Assembly (NCBI GenBank): GCA_007844125.1
Contig: CM017567.1
Span: forward strand, 46,717,778-46,781,777
Source: Sinonovacula constricta
Lineage: Eukaryota; Mollusca; Bivalvia; Cardiida; Solecurtidae
DNA: 64,000 bases
Direction: 5' to 3'
The notes under the pieces are model-generated. The model was not told the origin of the DNA and did not search any database. It saw only the letters and a list, made by a program, of their open reading frames with translations. The translations under genes were made by a program, and so were the position numbers. Below are positions 48,105-60,625 of the stretch, one piece after another. How positions within the stretch are numbered: position 1 is the stretch's first letter; each line of letters begins with the position of its first letter.

Positions 48105-48961
48105 AATCCTGAATAAAGTATATGCCAATTTAATGGAAAATACAACTAATAAGTTTTAAACCATTAGTCATATTTGTTGTTATTTTTTCAGTTATTGTAA
48201 GAATAATGTACAAAAGGTGAAAGGCATATACGTTTAACGTCTTTGAAATCAGTTATAGTTTCTACGATTGCTTTTAAATTATTTACAATATTTCAGACAG
48301 AAATTTCAATCTTAGGTCTGAAACAACGAAATACTTTTCGAGGATTTTTTTAACCTTCGAATGAATTGATTAAAATTTCAGATAATTGCATCCAGGTGCG
48401 GAAAATTATAGAGCTGTAAATCTACATGCCATTAAAAACACAAATTATTATTTGTATGTTTGATTGGCAGTCAATTGCTAACAACAGGTGTTGTACCGGT
48501 AGGATAATTGAAAGAAATGTTCATTTTCTATTTAGAATGTTATGAAAGGCTGTGATTTGACATCGGGTTTCCACTTTAATTTTCATAAATAGGAATTTTA
48601 TTTTGAGAACCGTCTTGTAGGTAAATTATACGCGCTGTATTGTACAGAATATCTATTTGCTTACGTGTACAATGTATGGCATTATTTTTATTATATTGTA
48701 TAAAGTCTTTTCCTACCCCTAAATTAACTTTAAAAACAAAACAATTATACGCTATGAAGTTCAGGGCTCTCCTATGTCAAAGTTATATAGAAGAAAGTGG
48801 TCCAGTTGTGTCTACGTTGCTGTAACTTAATTTCTTTATTTACCTTTACAACACATAACAATTTATATGGTTATAATGTAACATAATACTGTAGTACATA
48901 TGTTGGTTTGATATCTTTTCTGTTTCTCACACTCATTCATTTCACATTCTCTCTCTCTCAG
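48105..48961. other. No feature seen
   Basis: AT-rich, no structure recognised. Confidence 0.5.
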
Positions 48962-49001
48962 ACACACACACACGCACGAACGCACGCATGCACGCACGCA
49001 T

Positions 49002-49032
<31 letters not shown>

Positions 49033-49155
49033 CACTCCGTCTATTTTTCTCTCGTTCTCTCTTTTTCTCTCATCTCTTTCTTTCTCCCTCTCTCTTCCCC
49101 ATCTTTCTCTCTCTTTCCCACCTCTCTCTTTCTTTCCTTCTCCCCCCTCTCTCTT
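48962..49155. repeat. (CA)n/(CACG)n followed by pyrimidine-rich tract
   Basis: CA and CGCA repeats to about 49035, then a CT-rich, G-free tract to 49155. Confidence 0.95.
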
Positions 49156-49490
49156 TGTAATTTTTTAAATACCATTATCGAAAAGTACATTTAGAATGGT
49201 GTGACTTTTTTGACCAATCAATGCAGTCAATTTGTACCAAGTTATCATCCCAAACATAGATGTATTGTACAGTCCATCGTCCAAATACATTACATTATGG
49301 GGTGGTAAAACTAAATGTCCACCGGAAGTAGAACGCCTGACATAAAGTCCTTTTAATGTTTTAATTCAGTTTATTTTGCTTCGTGATTGTATTTGCTGTT
49401 ATTAAGAAACCAAATTATTTAATTACTCGTATTAAACTCAGTTGGAATAACTCGTCATGAGGAACATTTTAGTTTACATCCGGATTAAAG

Positions 49491-49725
49491 AGGGATTGGG
49501 ATTTGTCGGCATTTTTGCCGATACAGTGCAGTGACATTTCTATCATTATATCACAGGGACACTAATGAGGTGCCCATGGACTGAACCTGGCCGGTCCATT
49601 AGACTGGCACCGTCAGGCGTAATGCTGTCCCCTTAGCCCCGAGCGTTAGGAGGGAAGCCACTACTACCAACTTTAAAGTCTTTGGTTTGAACCCGCGAAC
49701 TCCCGTCCCGCAAGCGTCGGCTGAA
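49491..49725 (-). mobile_element. SINE-2 copy
   Basis: Minus-strand relative of 63597-63850: head with GCCGACGCTTGCGGGACGGG and B-box-like GGGTTCAAACC, then AAGACTTTAAAGTTGGTAGT, CGGGGCTAAGGGGACAGCAT, and the end GGCAAAAATGCCGACAAATC. The A-box part of the head is truncated. Confidence 0.85.
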
Positions 49726-50729
49726 GTTACCGTAGATTAATCCATCCTGTAAATTGCTGCATCCAGTAATTTAAATTCCACATTATGTAAGAGAAATCGC
49801 TTAATACTAAATGTATATAAATTAGCGAGAAGATCATGAAGCATTCTTGTAGACAACTTAGTTATCGGACTGCCCAATTGGCGGCCTTAGCGGTTTGGTA
49901 GAGTAGCCCACTTGTAACTAACTTCATAACTAAAACACGATATAAACTGTCAAATATAACCATTTATTATATCATTTAAATTCCGCGATATATATTATCG
50001 CCCTCGGCATATTTCTTAAAAATATTGAAAAATGCTTCTCCCGTCACGTTTTTGCAGTTAACAAATTTCATATCTTCCTTATCTGCACAGGCCAATATAT
50101 TGCAGTGCATTTGTACGTAAGTGTTTAAAGTTGATTTTTTTATCGAATTAATTTGAAGTTACTTTGTTGCTTGTTCAATCCCTTATAGCCCTTTCTGCGC
50201 GCGATTTAATTTGCAAAAATAAAAATGATAAAAATACTGAAAAAAACAACAAGATTGTACATCCGTAATGCACAGTTAACTTAAGCTGAACAGTACAAGT
50301 AACCGCTTAAAATTTGATAAGGAGTTAAATATAAATATAAATTGTATATAAATATTAATAATACAATCACAATTATAACAAAATATCAACTGAAAATATG
50401 CATTTCGTGAGTCGGTATTATGTATTGATCGGAGACTGACGTATTGTTAACGTAATTGTCTGAATTATGACGATGTTTATATAAACATTTACTTGTTTTT
50501 TTTTTATTTCTAGTTTGATTATTCCAGAAATTTCTATTGATAATTGTCATCCTCCTCATACATGTATTATCATCTTCATTCATGTTTTCATTTACATTCA
50601 AATTACAGTAATCTATAGCCTCTCATAGTAATATATATTCGCATTGTTAGCGAAGGCCATTTTTAGAAATATGTTTATGTATTTGTGTATGTATATGACT
50701 TATGAGTAAGAGTCGTTAAATAAAGAAAC
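49726..50729. other. No feature supported
   Basis: AT-rich. A tRNA-head-like string near 49870-49920 (GCGGCCTTAGCGGTTTGGTA) may be another SINE scrap. Confidence 0.4.
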
Positions 50730-51012
<283 letters not shown>

Positions 51013-51127
51013 CGCATTAAATGTAACAAAGTAACTTCTTGGACATTTCTTGCAACAAAAATGGCCGATGAATTCCAAATGAGATAAGTTAAACAAACCA
51101 TATATATGAATGGCGACTGTGTAGCAG

Positions 51128-51945
51128 CTGTCCTTCATCTTTGCATAGCACCACATTTGTCATTATAAGCATGTATTTCCTAACCGAGCAACGCTGCACA
51201 GTTAGCTAGTTAGTCATTACAAGCATGTATTTCCTATCCGAGCCACGCTGCACAGTTAGCTAGTTAGTAATCACAAACGTGTATTTCCTATCCGAGCCAC
51301 GCTGCACAGTTAGCTAGTTAGTAATCACAAACGTGTATTTCCTATCCGATCCACGCTGCACAGTTAGCTAGTTAGTCATTACAAACGTGTATTTCCTATC
51401 CGAGCCACGCTGCACAGTTAGCTAGTTAGTCATTACAAGCGTGTATTTCCTATCCGAGCCACGCTGTACAGTTAGCTAGTAAGTCATTACAAGCATGTAC
51501 TTCCTTTCCGAGCCACGCTGCACAGTTAGCTAGTTAGTCATTACAAGCATGTATTTCCTATCCGAGCCACGCTGCACAGTTAGCTAGTTAGTCATTACAA
51601 ACGTGTATTTCCTATCCGAGCCACGCTGCACAGTTAGCTATTTTAAAGCTAGGAATACCACGCAACCACTTACTTTTGAGATCACGTAGCACGACCATCA
51701 AGGTTATCAATTTGGACGTCAATATCTATTTTTAGCAGAATACTGTCCCTATCGTGCTTATTTATATATTTGGAAATAATGGATATTTGAAGCGATATAT
51801 TTCACAATTTATACTGTCTATCAATTGCGGTAAAATTATTGATCGCTTTAACGTAGGCTTACTTATAAGTTAATTCGTTCTGATGTCGGTATCTATTTTA
51901 TGCAGAAATCCCTAGCTTCTGTTATAATTGCAAGCTACACTTTAT
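51128..51945 (-). mobile_element. MITE-T copy with nine-fold 54-bp internal array
   Basis: Nine tandem units of period 54 (about 51158-51640). Each is GTATTTCCTATCCGAGCCAC then GCTGCACAGTTAGCTAGTTA, a segment present once in other MITE-T copies. It then returns to normal family sequence (AGGAATACCACGCAACCACT, CAATATCTATTTTTAGCAGA) to about 51945. Neither TTAA terminus is recognisable. Confidence 0.88.
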
Positions 51946-53529
51946 TGTTGTAAGCAACACTTTATTGTTGCAAGCTACCCTGTTAAAAAGACGGAACACC
52001 CTGAACTGGTTTATACAGATTCTATTGTTCCGCCATTATATAATTGATTTTATCAAGTAATGCTTGACGTTTTTAGTCTATCTCCCCCACCCACTCCACC
52101 CACCCACCGTAATTAATGCATTTTTACAATTAATGATTTTATTATTTCTAACGTTACGAAATAATGTAAACGTATACACTAAAGCGTTAAGTCTCAATAG
52201 ACATTTGGTCTTTAATGCGTTCTTATCAAATAATGATTCTATCATTTCCCACATAACAAATTAATTACCAATTTCCAACTTAATTACCAAACATGCATTT
52301 TAAAACGCATATTCGTTTTTCCCCAGTAATTAATTTTCCCCAGAAGTAAAATGAAGGACAGCAGTATAATGCATTTAGGTTACGGTTTGTTAGTTTTGTC
52401 ACCACCCAATTAACAATCTATCAAGAGGCTACTAATATAATTATTAGTGTGGTTAGGGCCATGGACAAATTGGTAATTAAATCATAATTGAAGTTATTAA
52501 GTTAGTCAAAGCGATACATATCGTAAAATAAAATTGTCATAATTGCTAATTGCATTATTCATTTAGTTCAGCAAATTAAAGGAACAATTATTTCCTTTGT
52601 AATTATAAGGTGGCGTTTTATCCCGATTTTGTTCAAAAGACACTTAATTAAGGACATTTTCGGTAGTAATTTCTGCGCATCATCCAAGCGCATCTAGGGG
52701 AGATAATCGCCGACTTTTACTTTTCAAAAAGGAGACAGTTGAATATTATTCGGACATTTCAAAATTAACACAGATACATTTTTTTCAATATTTTGAGATA
52801 AATTTGTGCTATTTTTGTGTCTTATTACGTGAGCAAGGCAAAACATGAATTATAGATATTTTAAAGGAAGTCTTATGATTTTTTTTACAGTTTTTGGTCA
52901 ATTGGTTACCATGAAAACTTTTTTTTACTAAAAAGGTAGCCCAACAACCTTACTATTTCTTTTCATTTTCAAACTCGCCATTTAATTCAACTATGGATAT
53001 AAAAAGTTAGAAAATTCTATGAAAGGGGTATTATTGTCAAAATCGTCCTTAAAGAGAATAAGTCAAAGTTGGCAATTTTTGCTGTTTTTTTTTTAATTTG
53101 TTAAAAATCCAAACTTTGTTTTACAACAAGAAATACTGGATTGAAATAACCCTACTGATCGAAGAGAATATGTTAACATGCTTTCTTTTTAATTATGCTG
53201 AAAGATCAGAGAAACACTCTAACATGAAGTATAATAATGTTGCTTGGCTCAAAGTGATATATCAAAATGACAATCCCTAAATATGTCTTGTATTTATTGT
53301 TGTAATGCGATTTATAGTACAACCTTTGTACAGCGACACCTCTGAGAAACGACCACCTCTCCGTATCAACATTCCGACTCAAATCACCGGGTGTTTGTTG
53401 CTATTGTAATTATTCTCCATACTATAATGTTAACGTCCCAACGACTATTTTACGCAAGTAAATAAATTCCAAAAGGGACCTTTATCTTTTGATAATGTTA
53501 TTCTTGTTCATATTCTTAGAATAAGCTCA
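51946..53529. other. No gene seen; short imperfect direct repeat at 52113-52262
   Basis: TAATGCATTTTTACAATTAA and the diverged TAATGCGTTCTTATCAAATA start two related blocks about 99 bp apart. The rest is AT-rich and unassigned. Confidence 0.4.
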
Positions 53530-54062
53530 TGTGAAACATCTGACTCGTCATCACTTGCACCATCACGATCATTGCGACCACCACAACAACTCTCTCGACA
53601 CATTGTTAGAATTCCCATCAGTAAAACAACCTCCTCCTCCACCACCTTTATTATCAACAAAATTGAAAACACATCACCACCACAACCACTGCCTCAACCA
53701 CGACCATCATCACCACCACAATCACGACCACCACTACCACCGACAATACCACTACCATCATCACCACTACCACCACGATCTCCATCTCAACAAAAACCGC
53801 CAACATCACCATAACAACCACTACAATGGTTATCATCAGGACCATTAGCACCTTTACAAATATCCCTACCTACGCCACTATCACCACCACTTCAACCATC
53901 ACAATACAAATATCACCACTACTTTCACTTCACAACCACCACTTTCACTTTCATTACAAAGAACTATGTTAAATTATCAACTTTCTCCAACACCATCACC
54001 ACTATCATCAACTCAATCATCCAAAAATCACCATCATTATAATTACATCCACCACCAATTTC
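53530..54062. repeat. Degenerate (CAC/ATC)n array, G-poor plus strand
   Basis: About 530 bp of CAC, CAT and ACC triplets, more decayed than the arrays at 25 and 31 kb. No coding support. Confidence 0.85.
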
Positions 54063-54070
54063 ACCTTCTT

Positions 54071-54561
54071 TTAAGATGGTATCCTACAGTTTAGTCCAAA
54101 ATGTTTTTAAAATAACCAAATGAGTCATGGGTACCTGAAAAGGTCTGGCAAAAATGTTGTTTATTGGCGTCAAGTTCTATGTTAACCGTCAATGATAAAT
54201 CCCTAATCGTCAATGCAAACAGGTGTTTCCTATCTGAGCCAAACTGCAGAGATAGCTATTTATAAACATAGAAAACCACGTGACCGCCTATTTTTATATA
54301 GTCATCCGGGTAATCCTCTGTGACGACGATATTTATTTTTAACGTAGACCACTATCGCGCTTTACGAAGAGTTGTAAAGACTAAACATTTAGAGTAATTC
54401 TTTCGCGATTAGTACAGTCTGACAATATAGTCATTATTTGAAATGTCTTTACAATGACTAAAGTGTGGGTCTATGCAAAAAAAGTATGACCAAATTTCCC
54501 AAAGCGGTGGTTAGATATTGGTACGTGTATTAACAAGCAAACAGTCGGATACCTCCTTTAA
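54071..54561 (-). mobile_element. MITE-T copy, minus orientation
   Basis: TTAA (54071-54074) + AGATGGTATCCTACAGTTTA; right end CAAACAGTCGGATACCTCCT then TTAA (54558-54561). That last TTAA is also the first TTAA of the next element. 491 bp. Confidence 0.93.
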
Positions 54562-55042
54562 AGATAGTATCCGACTGTTTGCATATATCAAACACATATA
54601 ACAATATCGAACCACTGCTTTGGGAAATTGTTGCATATTTGTTGTATAAAGGCATAGTTTAGTCTTAATAAATACAATTTTTAACACAAACTTAATTTGT
54701 TGACAGAAGTAATCTCGAAAAAAAGAGACTCTGACGGTGTAGTATTTCCAACTGTGTAACAAGCTCGATGACGGTCTCTGCTAAACATAGATATTGACGT
54801 CACAGAAGCTTACCCGGATGGCTAGATAAAGTGATCGCAAAAGTAAGTTTGTCACGTGGTTTTCTAAGTATAAAAATAGCTATCTCTGCAGCGTGGATAA
54901 GATAGGAAATACCTATTTGCAATGACGAGTGGTGATTTATGCTTGACTGTTCACACAGATCTAGGACATCAATGAACAACATTTTGCAGGAACATTTCAG
55001 ATAACAATGACTTATTTGGTTATTTGTGATACCACCTTTTAA
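54558..55042 (+). mobile_element. MITE-T copy, plus orientation, joined to the previous copy
   Basis: Shared TTAA (54558-54561) + AGATAGTATCCGACTGTTTG; right end TTATTTGTGATACCACCTT, then TTAA (55039-55042). 485 bp. Head-to-head with the preceding element. Confidence 0.92.
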
Positions 55043-55401
55043 CATTCTCGAAAAAATAATGGATATTATTCAGACCCTGTCAAATAAGAAAAGAATTGTT
55101 TACAGACGGTGTTTGTTGCGATTCAGCTATTTATTATGTCTGCAACATATTCTGTAACAGTTTACGCATTCTCTGGTATGCATAAACATAAGGCCTTCAG
55201 TCTATATCGAATAATCGGGATATAAATTACTCAGAGATTCAGTCTGGTGCCATATTATGCAACTACGCACTATTTAACCATTGGGAAAGCTCAAAGTACA
55301 ACATGCGCATAAGTTTATTTTTCTATTTAAATAATTAGTTATTTATAAAGAAAATGATACACAACACATAAATTAACTTAAAAGTTAAAACAAAACGTTA
55401 T

Positions 55402-55414
55402 AATGATGATGATG

Positions 55415-55453
<39 letters not shown>

Positions 55454-55543
55454 GTAATAATATATTACTATTAATATTATTAGTATTATCATTGTTATTA
55501 TTATTGATGATGATGAGGATGATGAGGATGATTATTATTATTA

Positions 55544-55596
<53 letters not shown>

Positions 55597-55615
55597 CATT
55601 GTTATAACTATAATT

Positions 55616-55705
<90 letters not shown>

Positions 55706-55706
55706 C
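55402..55706. repeat. Alternating (AAT)n and (ATT)n, hairpin-forming
   Basis: AAT block, ATT block with GATGAG inserts, a second AAT block at about 55617-55660 and ATT to 55706. ATTATAACGTTTTG at the right mirrors AAAACGTTATAATG at the left, so the whole 330 bp is an inverted repeat. Confidence 0.93.
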
Positions 55707-55819
55707 ATTATAACGTTTTGTTGCACTTACAAAGCATTCGAAGGGTTACCATCACTAAAAAAGCCATGCTATGAAAACATGTCACTACACCATCAAAAAT
55801 GATACTCCATGATTGTAAC

Positions 55820-56065
55820 CCCCGGTGCGCCCCTAGCGGAGTGATTAGGGTCGCCGACTTGTTACACCCATCCCTTCATCACGTGGGTTCGAGTCTCCGT
55901 CGGCCCGAGAAACTTCTGGTGCAGAGGCCTTCCAGTTGACAGCCGGTACTCCAGTTGTTCTGCCCAGAAACATGTCTGAGGTCTTCCTCCACTAATAATA
56001 AACTAAACGTCGCCAACATGAAATTATTGTGTCATCCTGATGTAACCGACAAAAACAATTTTTAA
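55820..56065 (+). mobile_element. SINE-3 copy
   Basis: Head GCGGAGTGATTAGGGTCGCC and GTGGGTTCGAGTCTCCG (B box). Body GTGCAGAGGCCTTCCAGTTG; tail GTGTCATCCTGATGTAACC then an A/C-rich run. Confidence 0.72.
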
Positions 56066-56363
56066 CCCCTGGTTGAATCAGTTCAGAAACTACCCTTAGA
56101 AGTTGAGCGTTGTGCAATGAATCTGATCTCACTACCATAATTGTGACTGGTAGGTCACGGGTCTGGGTTTAAACCTGGCACTTTACGCATCTACAACTGA
56201 CGGTCGACATACCAATCTACCAGGAAAGGCAGTTCTATTGATTCATTGCAGGGGATTATAGTACATGGCGAGATATGTCTGTGCTCAGAACTACCAATTA
56301 TGCACCATCTTTGTGATTTCTACCGAATACATGCTTATAACTAGAAGATAAAATTGGGTTAAT

Positions 56364-56412
56364 TACACACACACACACACACACACACACGCACGCACGC
56401 ACGCACGCACGC
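56364..56412. repeat. (CA)n-(CACG)n microsatellite
   Basis: About 14 CA units, then GCAC units. Confidence 0.97.
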
Positions 56413-56517
56413 GAACAAACAAACGAACACATGCACGCACGTTCGCACTCACACACACATTTGTATATAATACTTACATTTATATATAGTACTTCAAACT
56501 TGATTAATATTTTTTCG

Positions 56518-57023
56518 TAATGGTGGTATCCGGCAGTTTGTCTCTGTCTTAAGCATGAAACATCATTTTACCCCTGTTATGGAGAGTTACACAAAACCGC
56601 TACGTAAACTTTAATTAAGGTAAAGGCTATTTCTATCATTACCTCAGTGCAAGACATTACAAAACGTGAAATATATCCCATTAAACGTCAATTATATCCA
56701 AAAGCGATTGGAATTTCGGCTAAAAATAGATATCGACGTCAGAGTTGATTACCCGGAAGATCATGTAAGGTGATCTCAAAGAAAAGTGGTCACGTTTTAT
56801 TTTTCGTTGTTTGAAAATAGCTAACTGTGCTACTACATGACTAGGATAGGAAAAACCTTTTTGTAATGACAACTTGGTGCTATGCTTTACTGTTCATAAG
56901 GATGTTTGACTCCAGTAAGCAGCATTTAGAGTGAGCGGGTGGGGGTGTTCTTTTCGGGAAACACTGATTTATTTGGTTGCATGACAGAAAAAAATGATCA
57001 AAATTGTTGGATACCACCTTTAA
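56518..57023 (+). mobile_element. MITE-T copy, complete
   Basis: Left TGGTGGTATCCGGCAGTTTG (first TTAA mutated to GTAA); right AAATTGTTGGATACCACC then TTAA (57020-57023). 506 bp. Confidence 0.9.
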
Positions 57024-57406
57024 TGTCATACTCTCTCCCGCGAAACAAGAAGCCCAGTTTGCATATATATCACATAAAACAATATTTTACCCGTCTATCA
57101 CCCTTAACGCGTGAAAACGAATTCCTTTCATAAACGACAAAGGAAAATCAAAGTAACACCAAAGTCAGTGAGAGCATATACTTTCACACAGCCTATTTAC
57201 CCCCTCTGTTTCGCCAAAGTCACGTTTTATATTCACTTAATCATTCCTTACACGCATGCATGCAAAATGCATTCATAAGAGGCTACAGCTTGTTATAGAA
57301 ATGCCTGCATCTCAACGACGCTGGAATGTGGTTAACACGACATTCTGAATAGCGCTGTGTGTGTCCACGGAAGTAAAACAGTACATATCAATCTTCGTTG
57401 CGTATG

Positions 57407-57750
57407 TTATAGGTGGTAACTGACAATATGCTGTTATATATATTTATATATAACAGTTTCTGTAAATAAGACGAATGGGATTCTGGCTAAAAATAGAATT
57501 CTACGTCACAGCGGATGACGTGCATGAGATAAATCATAACTGGTCACATGGTTTTCTTGGTTTAAAAATAGCTAACTGTGCATCATGGCTCAGATAGAAA
57601 ATACAAGTTTGAAATGATGAGTGTGGCGTTGTGGTTCATTATTCAGACAGGCAAATGACATTAATAGACAGCGTTTTGCGAGATCTGTTCAAATAACAAT
57701 GGTAACTAAGGTGTTAAATGAAAATAGTTTTGGTCGGGTAGCTCCTTTAA
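57407..57750 (+). mobile_element. MITE-T copy, deleted, tandem partner of the next
   Basis: Left AGGTGGTAACTGACAATATG after TTAT; right TTTTGGTCGGGTAGCTCC then TTAA (57747-57750). 344 bp, missing about 150 bp near the left. Confidence 0.83.
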
Positions 57751-58251
57751 ACGACAGTTTGCCAATCGCAAATACATGCATCAAGATTTTATCACTGCTT
57801 TGGAAATTTAGGCATAATTTCTGCGTACACTTTAGTCTAAATAAAGACGATTTGTACTCTACTTATATTGTTTAAAAAGTTTTTAGACACAACAAATCCC
57901 AAAAACATTCACATTAAATGTTCATTCTTTCTAAATCTATACATAAGCACGATAGTGGTCTCTGCTAAAACTCTATATATTAACTAGAGTCGATTACCCG
58001 GATGACGAAATAACGTGATCTCAAAAGTTAGTAGTCACGTGATTTTCTGAGTTTATAAATAGCTAACACTGCAGCGTGGCTTAGATATGAAAAAAACATG
58101 TTTGCAATGAGGAGTGAGAATTTATGATTCATTGTTGGCACAGATCTAGGTCATCAATTAACAGCATGATGCAGGACCTTTGTCGGTAACAATGACTCAG
58201 TTGGCTATTTAAGAACAAAATTTGGTCCAAACTGTGGTATACAGCCATTAA
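57747..58251 (+). mobile_element. MITE-T copy, joined head-to-tail
   Basis: Begins at the shared TTAA with ACGACAGTTTGCC (outer part of the left terminus lost); right CCAAACTGTGGTATACAGCC then TTAA (58248-58251). 505 bp. Confidence 0.88.
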
Positions 58252-59354
58252 GTTTGACAGTGACTGCGAGTATGAGGAATTGCACCAAAGATAAAATAGG
58301 GAAACGTGCATTCTTGCGTGAAGTTGTAAACACATGTACTTACGACTGGTCTGCGAGCATCAAGAGGTCTCACATTAAGATATGTTACTTATGCCAAATG
58401 CAGATTTCGAACAAATGTTCAAAATTTCATCTTTTATTAGTGTAATCACCGCCATTAGCATAAATATCATCACAATTCATTATCACCAAATTGTTTTTTC
58501 CTTTCCTTTCCTGAATAAAAATCAATATAACTGTCTCCATTCGCCTATGTTCCGCCATCACCACGACAATGACGAACATTACCTAACTAGTGACGTCTCG
58601 TACTATTTACACTCTCCCTCTAATCATTCTTTATTTGATTGCTTAATCTTTTCACTTATTCGCAACTTATTTAACTGCCCTACCGACAGCCTGGCCCAGT
58701 TTACGGTTTAAAGCGGTCTGGACAAGTCTTAAGCACCCATACTTGCCGCTCAATGACAATGGATCTTAAAACTTTCAAACATCATATACATCTAATACTG
58801 ACAAATCTTTGTATTGTTTATGTCTGGCGTATGCTAATGAAAGCGAAGCAAGCACTGAGGTATTGACTTCTTCAGAAAAGAAGTTACATTTTGAGAAATT
58901 GAAAACCGGTGTAGACAAACTGTCAAACATAAGTTTGTGTCAGACAAACAGATTATTCTTAAACTTATCTCCGCGTTCAGGACATAAGGTTGTTTTCATG
59001 CTTAATGAAACAGTCATATGATAAGCAGAAAGTTCAGGACCGAGGTCCAAGTTCGGGAGAGGTGAACTCTATTCCCATGTGCTCCCCTGGTAACATAATA
59101 CGCACCACGTTTCAGAAGATGCTGTACTGCTATGCTCTTTAGATGGTGGTTGATGTATAAAGTAGTTCAATTTTGTATTGCCGTTTATGCTTATATTTTT
59201 TTCTACATTTAACAAGCGGGAATACTATTGTTAACATTTGATTAATTTTGTACTGGTAAGGATTTTAATTGTGTGTCGCTTTCGTTTCACATCCTGTAAT
59301 GGAAATATGTAGAACTATTTCTTGTCGCGGTAGGAATAGGTTAACGTTGTTTGG
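58252..59354. other. No feature supported
   Basis: About 1.1 kb; short open frames at 58254-58711 and 58809-59021 have no recognisable motif or repeat composition that would support coding. Confidence 0.4.
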
Positions 59355-59719
59355 CAATCGGAACACCTTGGATAATTCACGCATCATCTCTCGGGTGTAT
59401 GTAGGTAGTCGGATCACCTCGGCCAATTCCCTAAATGGGACTACTTTTGTGACACACGTCAAAACAAAGATGGCAGCACGATGCCTGTTAAACTTCAATA
59501 TATGGCGGCTTCAAATTTAAATCATCCAATTTTTAATTTAGACACAGACACGCAGCTGTCAAATGACGCGATTGTTTATGTTTTGTGTGAACTACATTTT
59601 AGGCATATTCTTCTTCCGACTTCCGGCGAACAGAACGATCGTGATTTCAGTGAGTATCATTGCACCAGATACATCAGAGGGATGATTGTCCCGAGGACTG
59701 AATTTCCTGAGGAATTCCT
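59355..59719 (+). mobile_element. MITE-N copy 3
   Basis: About 365 bp, very close to 6803-7184 (CTTCCGACTTCCGGCGAACA, AACGATCGTGATTTCAGTGA). Left end intact (CAATCGGAACACCTTGGATA); the last few bases of the right end are lost, and no target duplication is visible. Confidence 0.88.
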
Positions 59720-60533
59720 ATAAGCTGTTTAATTGGCTGTTTTTCTCCCGGAGGGTAACATTGTTTTCATACATAAAGTTAATCAGCATTACCATAACCA
59801 TAACCATCACTTCTACCAGTACCACAACCAGTATCACCATTATGACATACATTTTTACCAACGTTCCATATTTCTCCTGGATAACAATCACCTGGTTATG
59901 TTCGCTTTTCTGAGACCACTTTCTAGTTTATAATGTAAAAGTATTCTTGAATCAGGGCTCATATACCTTATTAAAAAAGAACTACGACAATCATCGTCTA
60001 ATGAATTGTTTATGACAAAAAATATGATAGAATGTTGTGGTATATACGAACGTTGTTGCGTATTTTGGTCCTGTAGTATCTATGTGGAGTTTTTTATGTC
60101 AAATATCATAACGCTTTCATATTCTCACAACGCCATGCTTTAATTATCACCAAAATGGTGTTGTTGTTGTTATTTTCACGACCACGTCAATGACGTCTTT
60201 AACATTGGTGACATCAACTACATAATCACTCTTGACTTCATTTCCTCGTCTTTCCAATCAATCGAAAACTATTTAACAACTGACCAATGATTGTCGATAA
60301 TGTTAAAGCCGTCTTGAATCGGGTCAGCTCGCGTACCCGATAAAGCCATAAAAGCTAAAAAAGAACTACGTCACAGAGCACCGAATCATTAGGTTGTTTA
60401 TGTGACCGAGGTATACATATTTCGTTTATAAACGCGCTTATTGTGTTTAGGTTATCAATATTGTAATTTTTAAATGACAAAAATACAATAATCCTTTAAA
60501 ACTGGTACCACGCTTTAGACTATCCCAACGTTT
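59720..60533. other. No feature seen
   Basis: Short ATTACC/ATAACC-type repeat near 59790-59850; otherwise unassigned. Confidence 0.45.
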
Positions 60534-60625
60534 AGACCAGGTACAAGAGCCCCCGGCTTCGATCCCGGGCCGCGACTTTCCAAAGTCGTTAAAGAGGTAG
60601 TGTAATAGCTCTCTAGCTAACTCTA
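60534..60625 (+). mobile_element. SINE-1 head fragment
   Basis: CAGGTACAAGAGCCCCCGGC, then TTCGATCCCGGGCCGCGAC and AAAGTCGTTAAAGAGGTAGT match the SINE-1 B-box half and the start of its body, ending at AGCTAACTCT. Confidence 0.8.
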
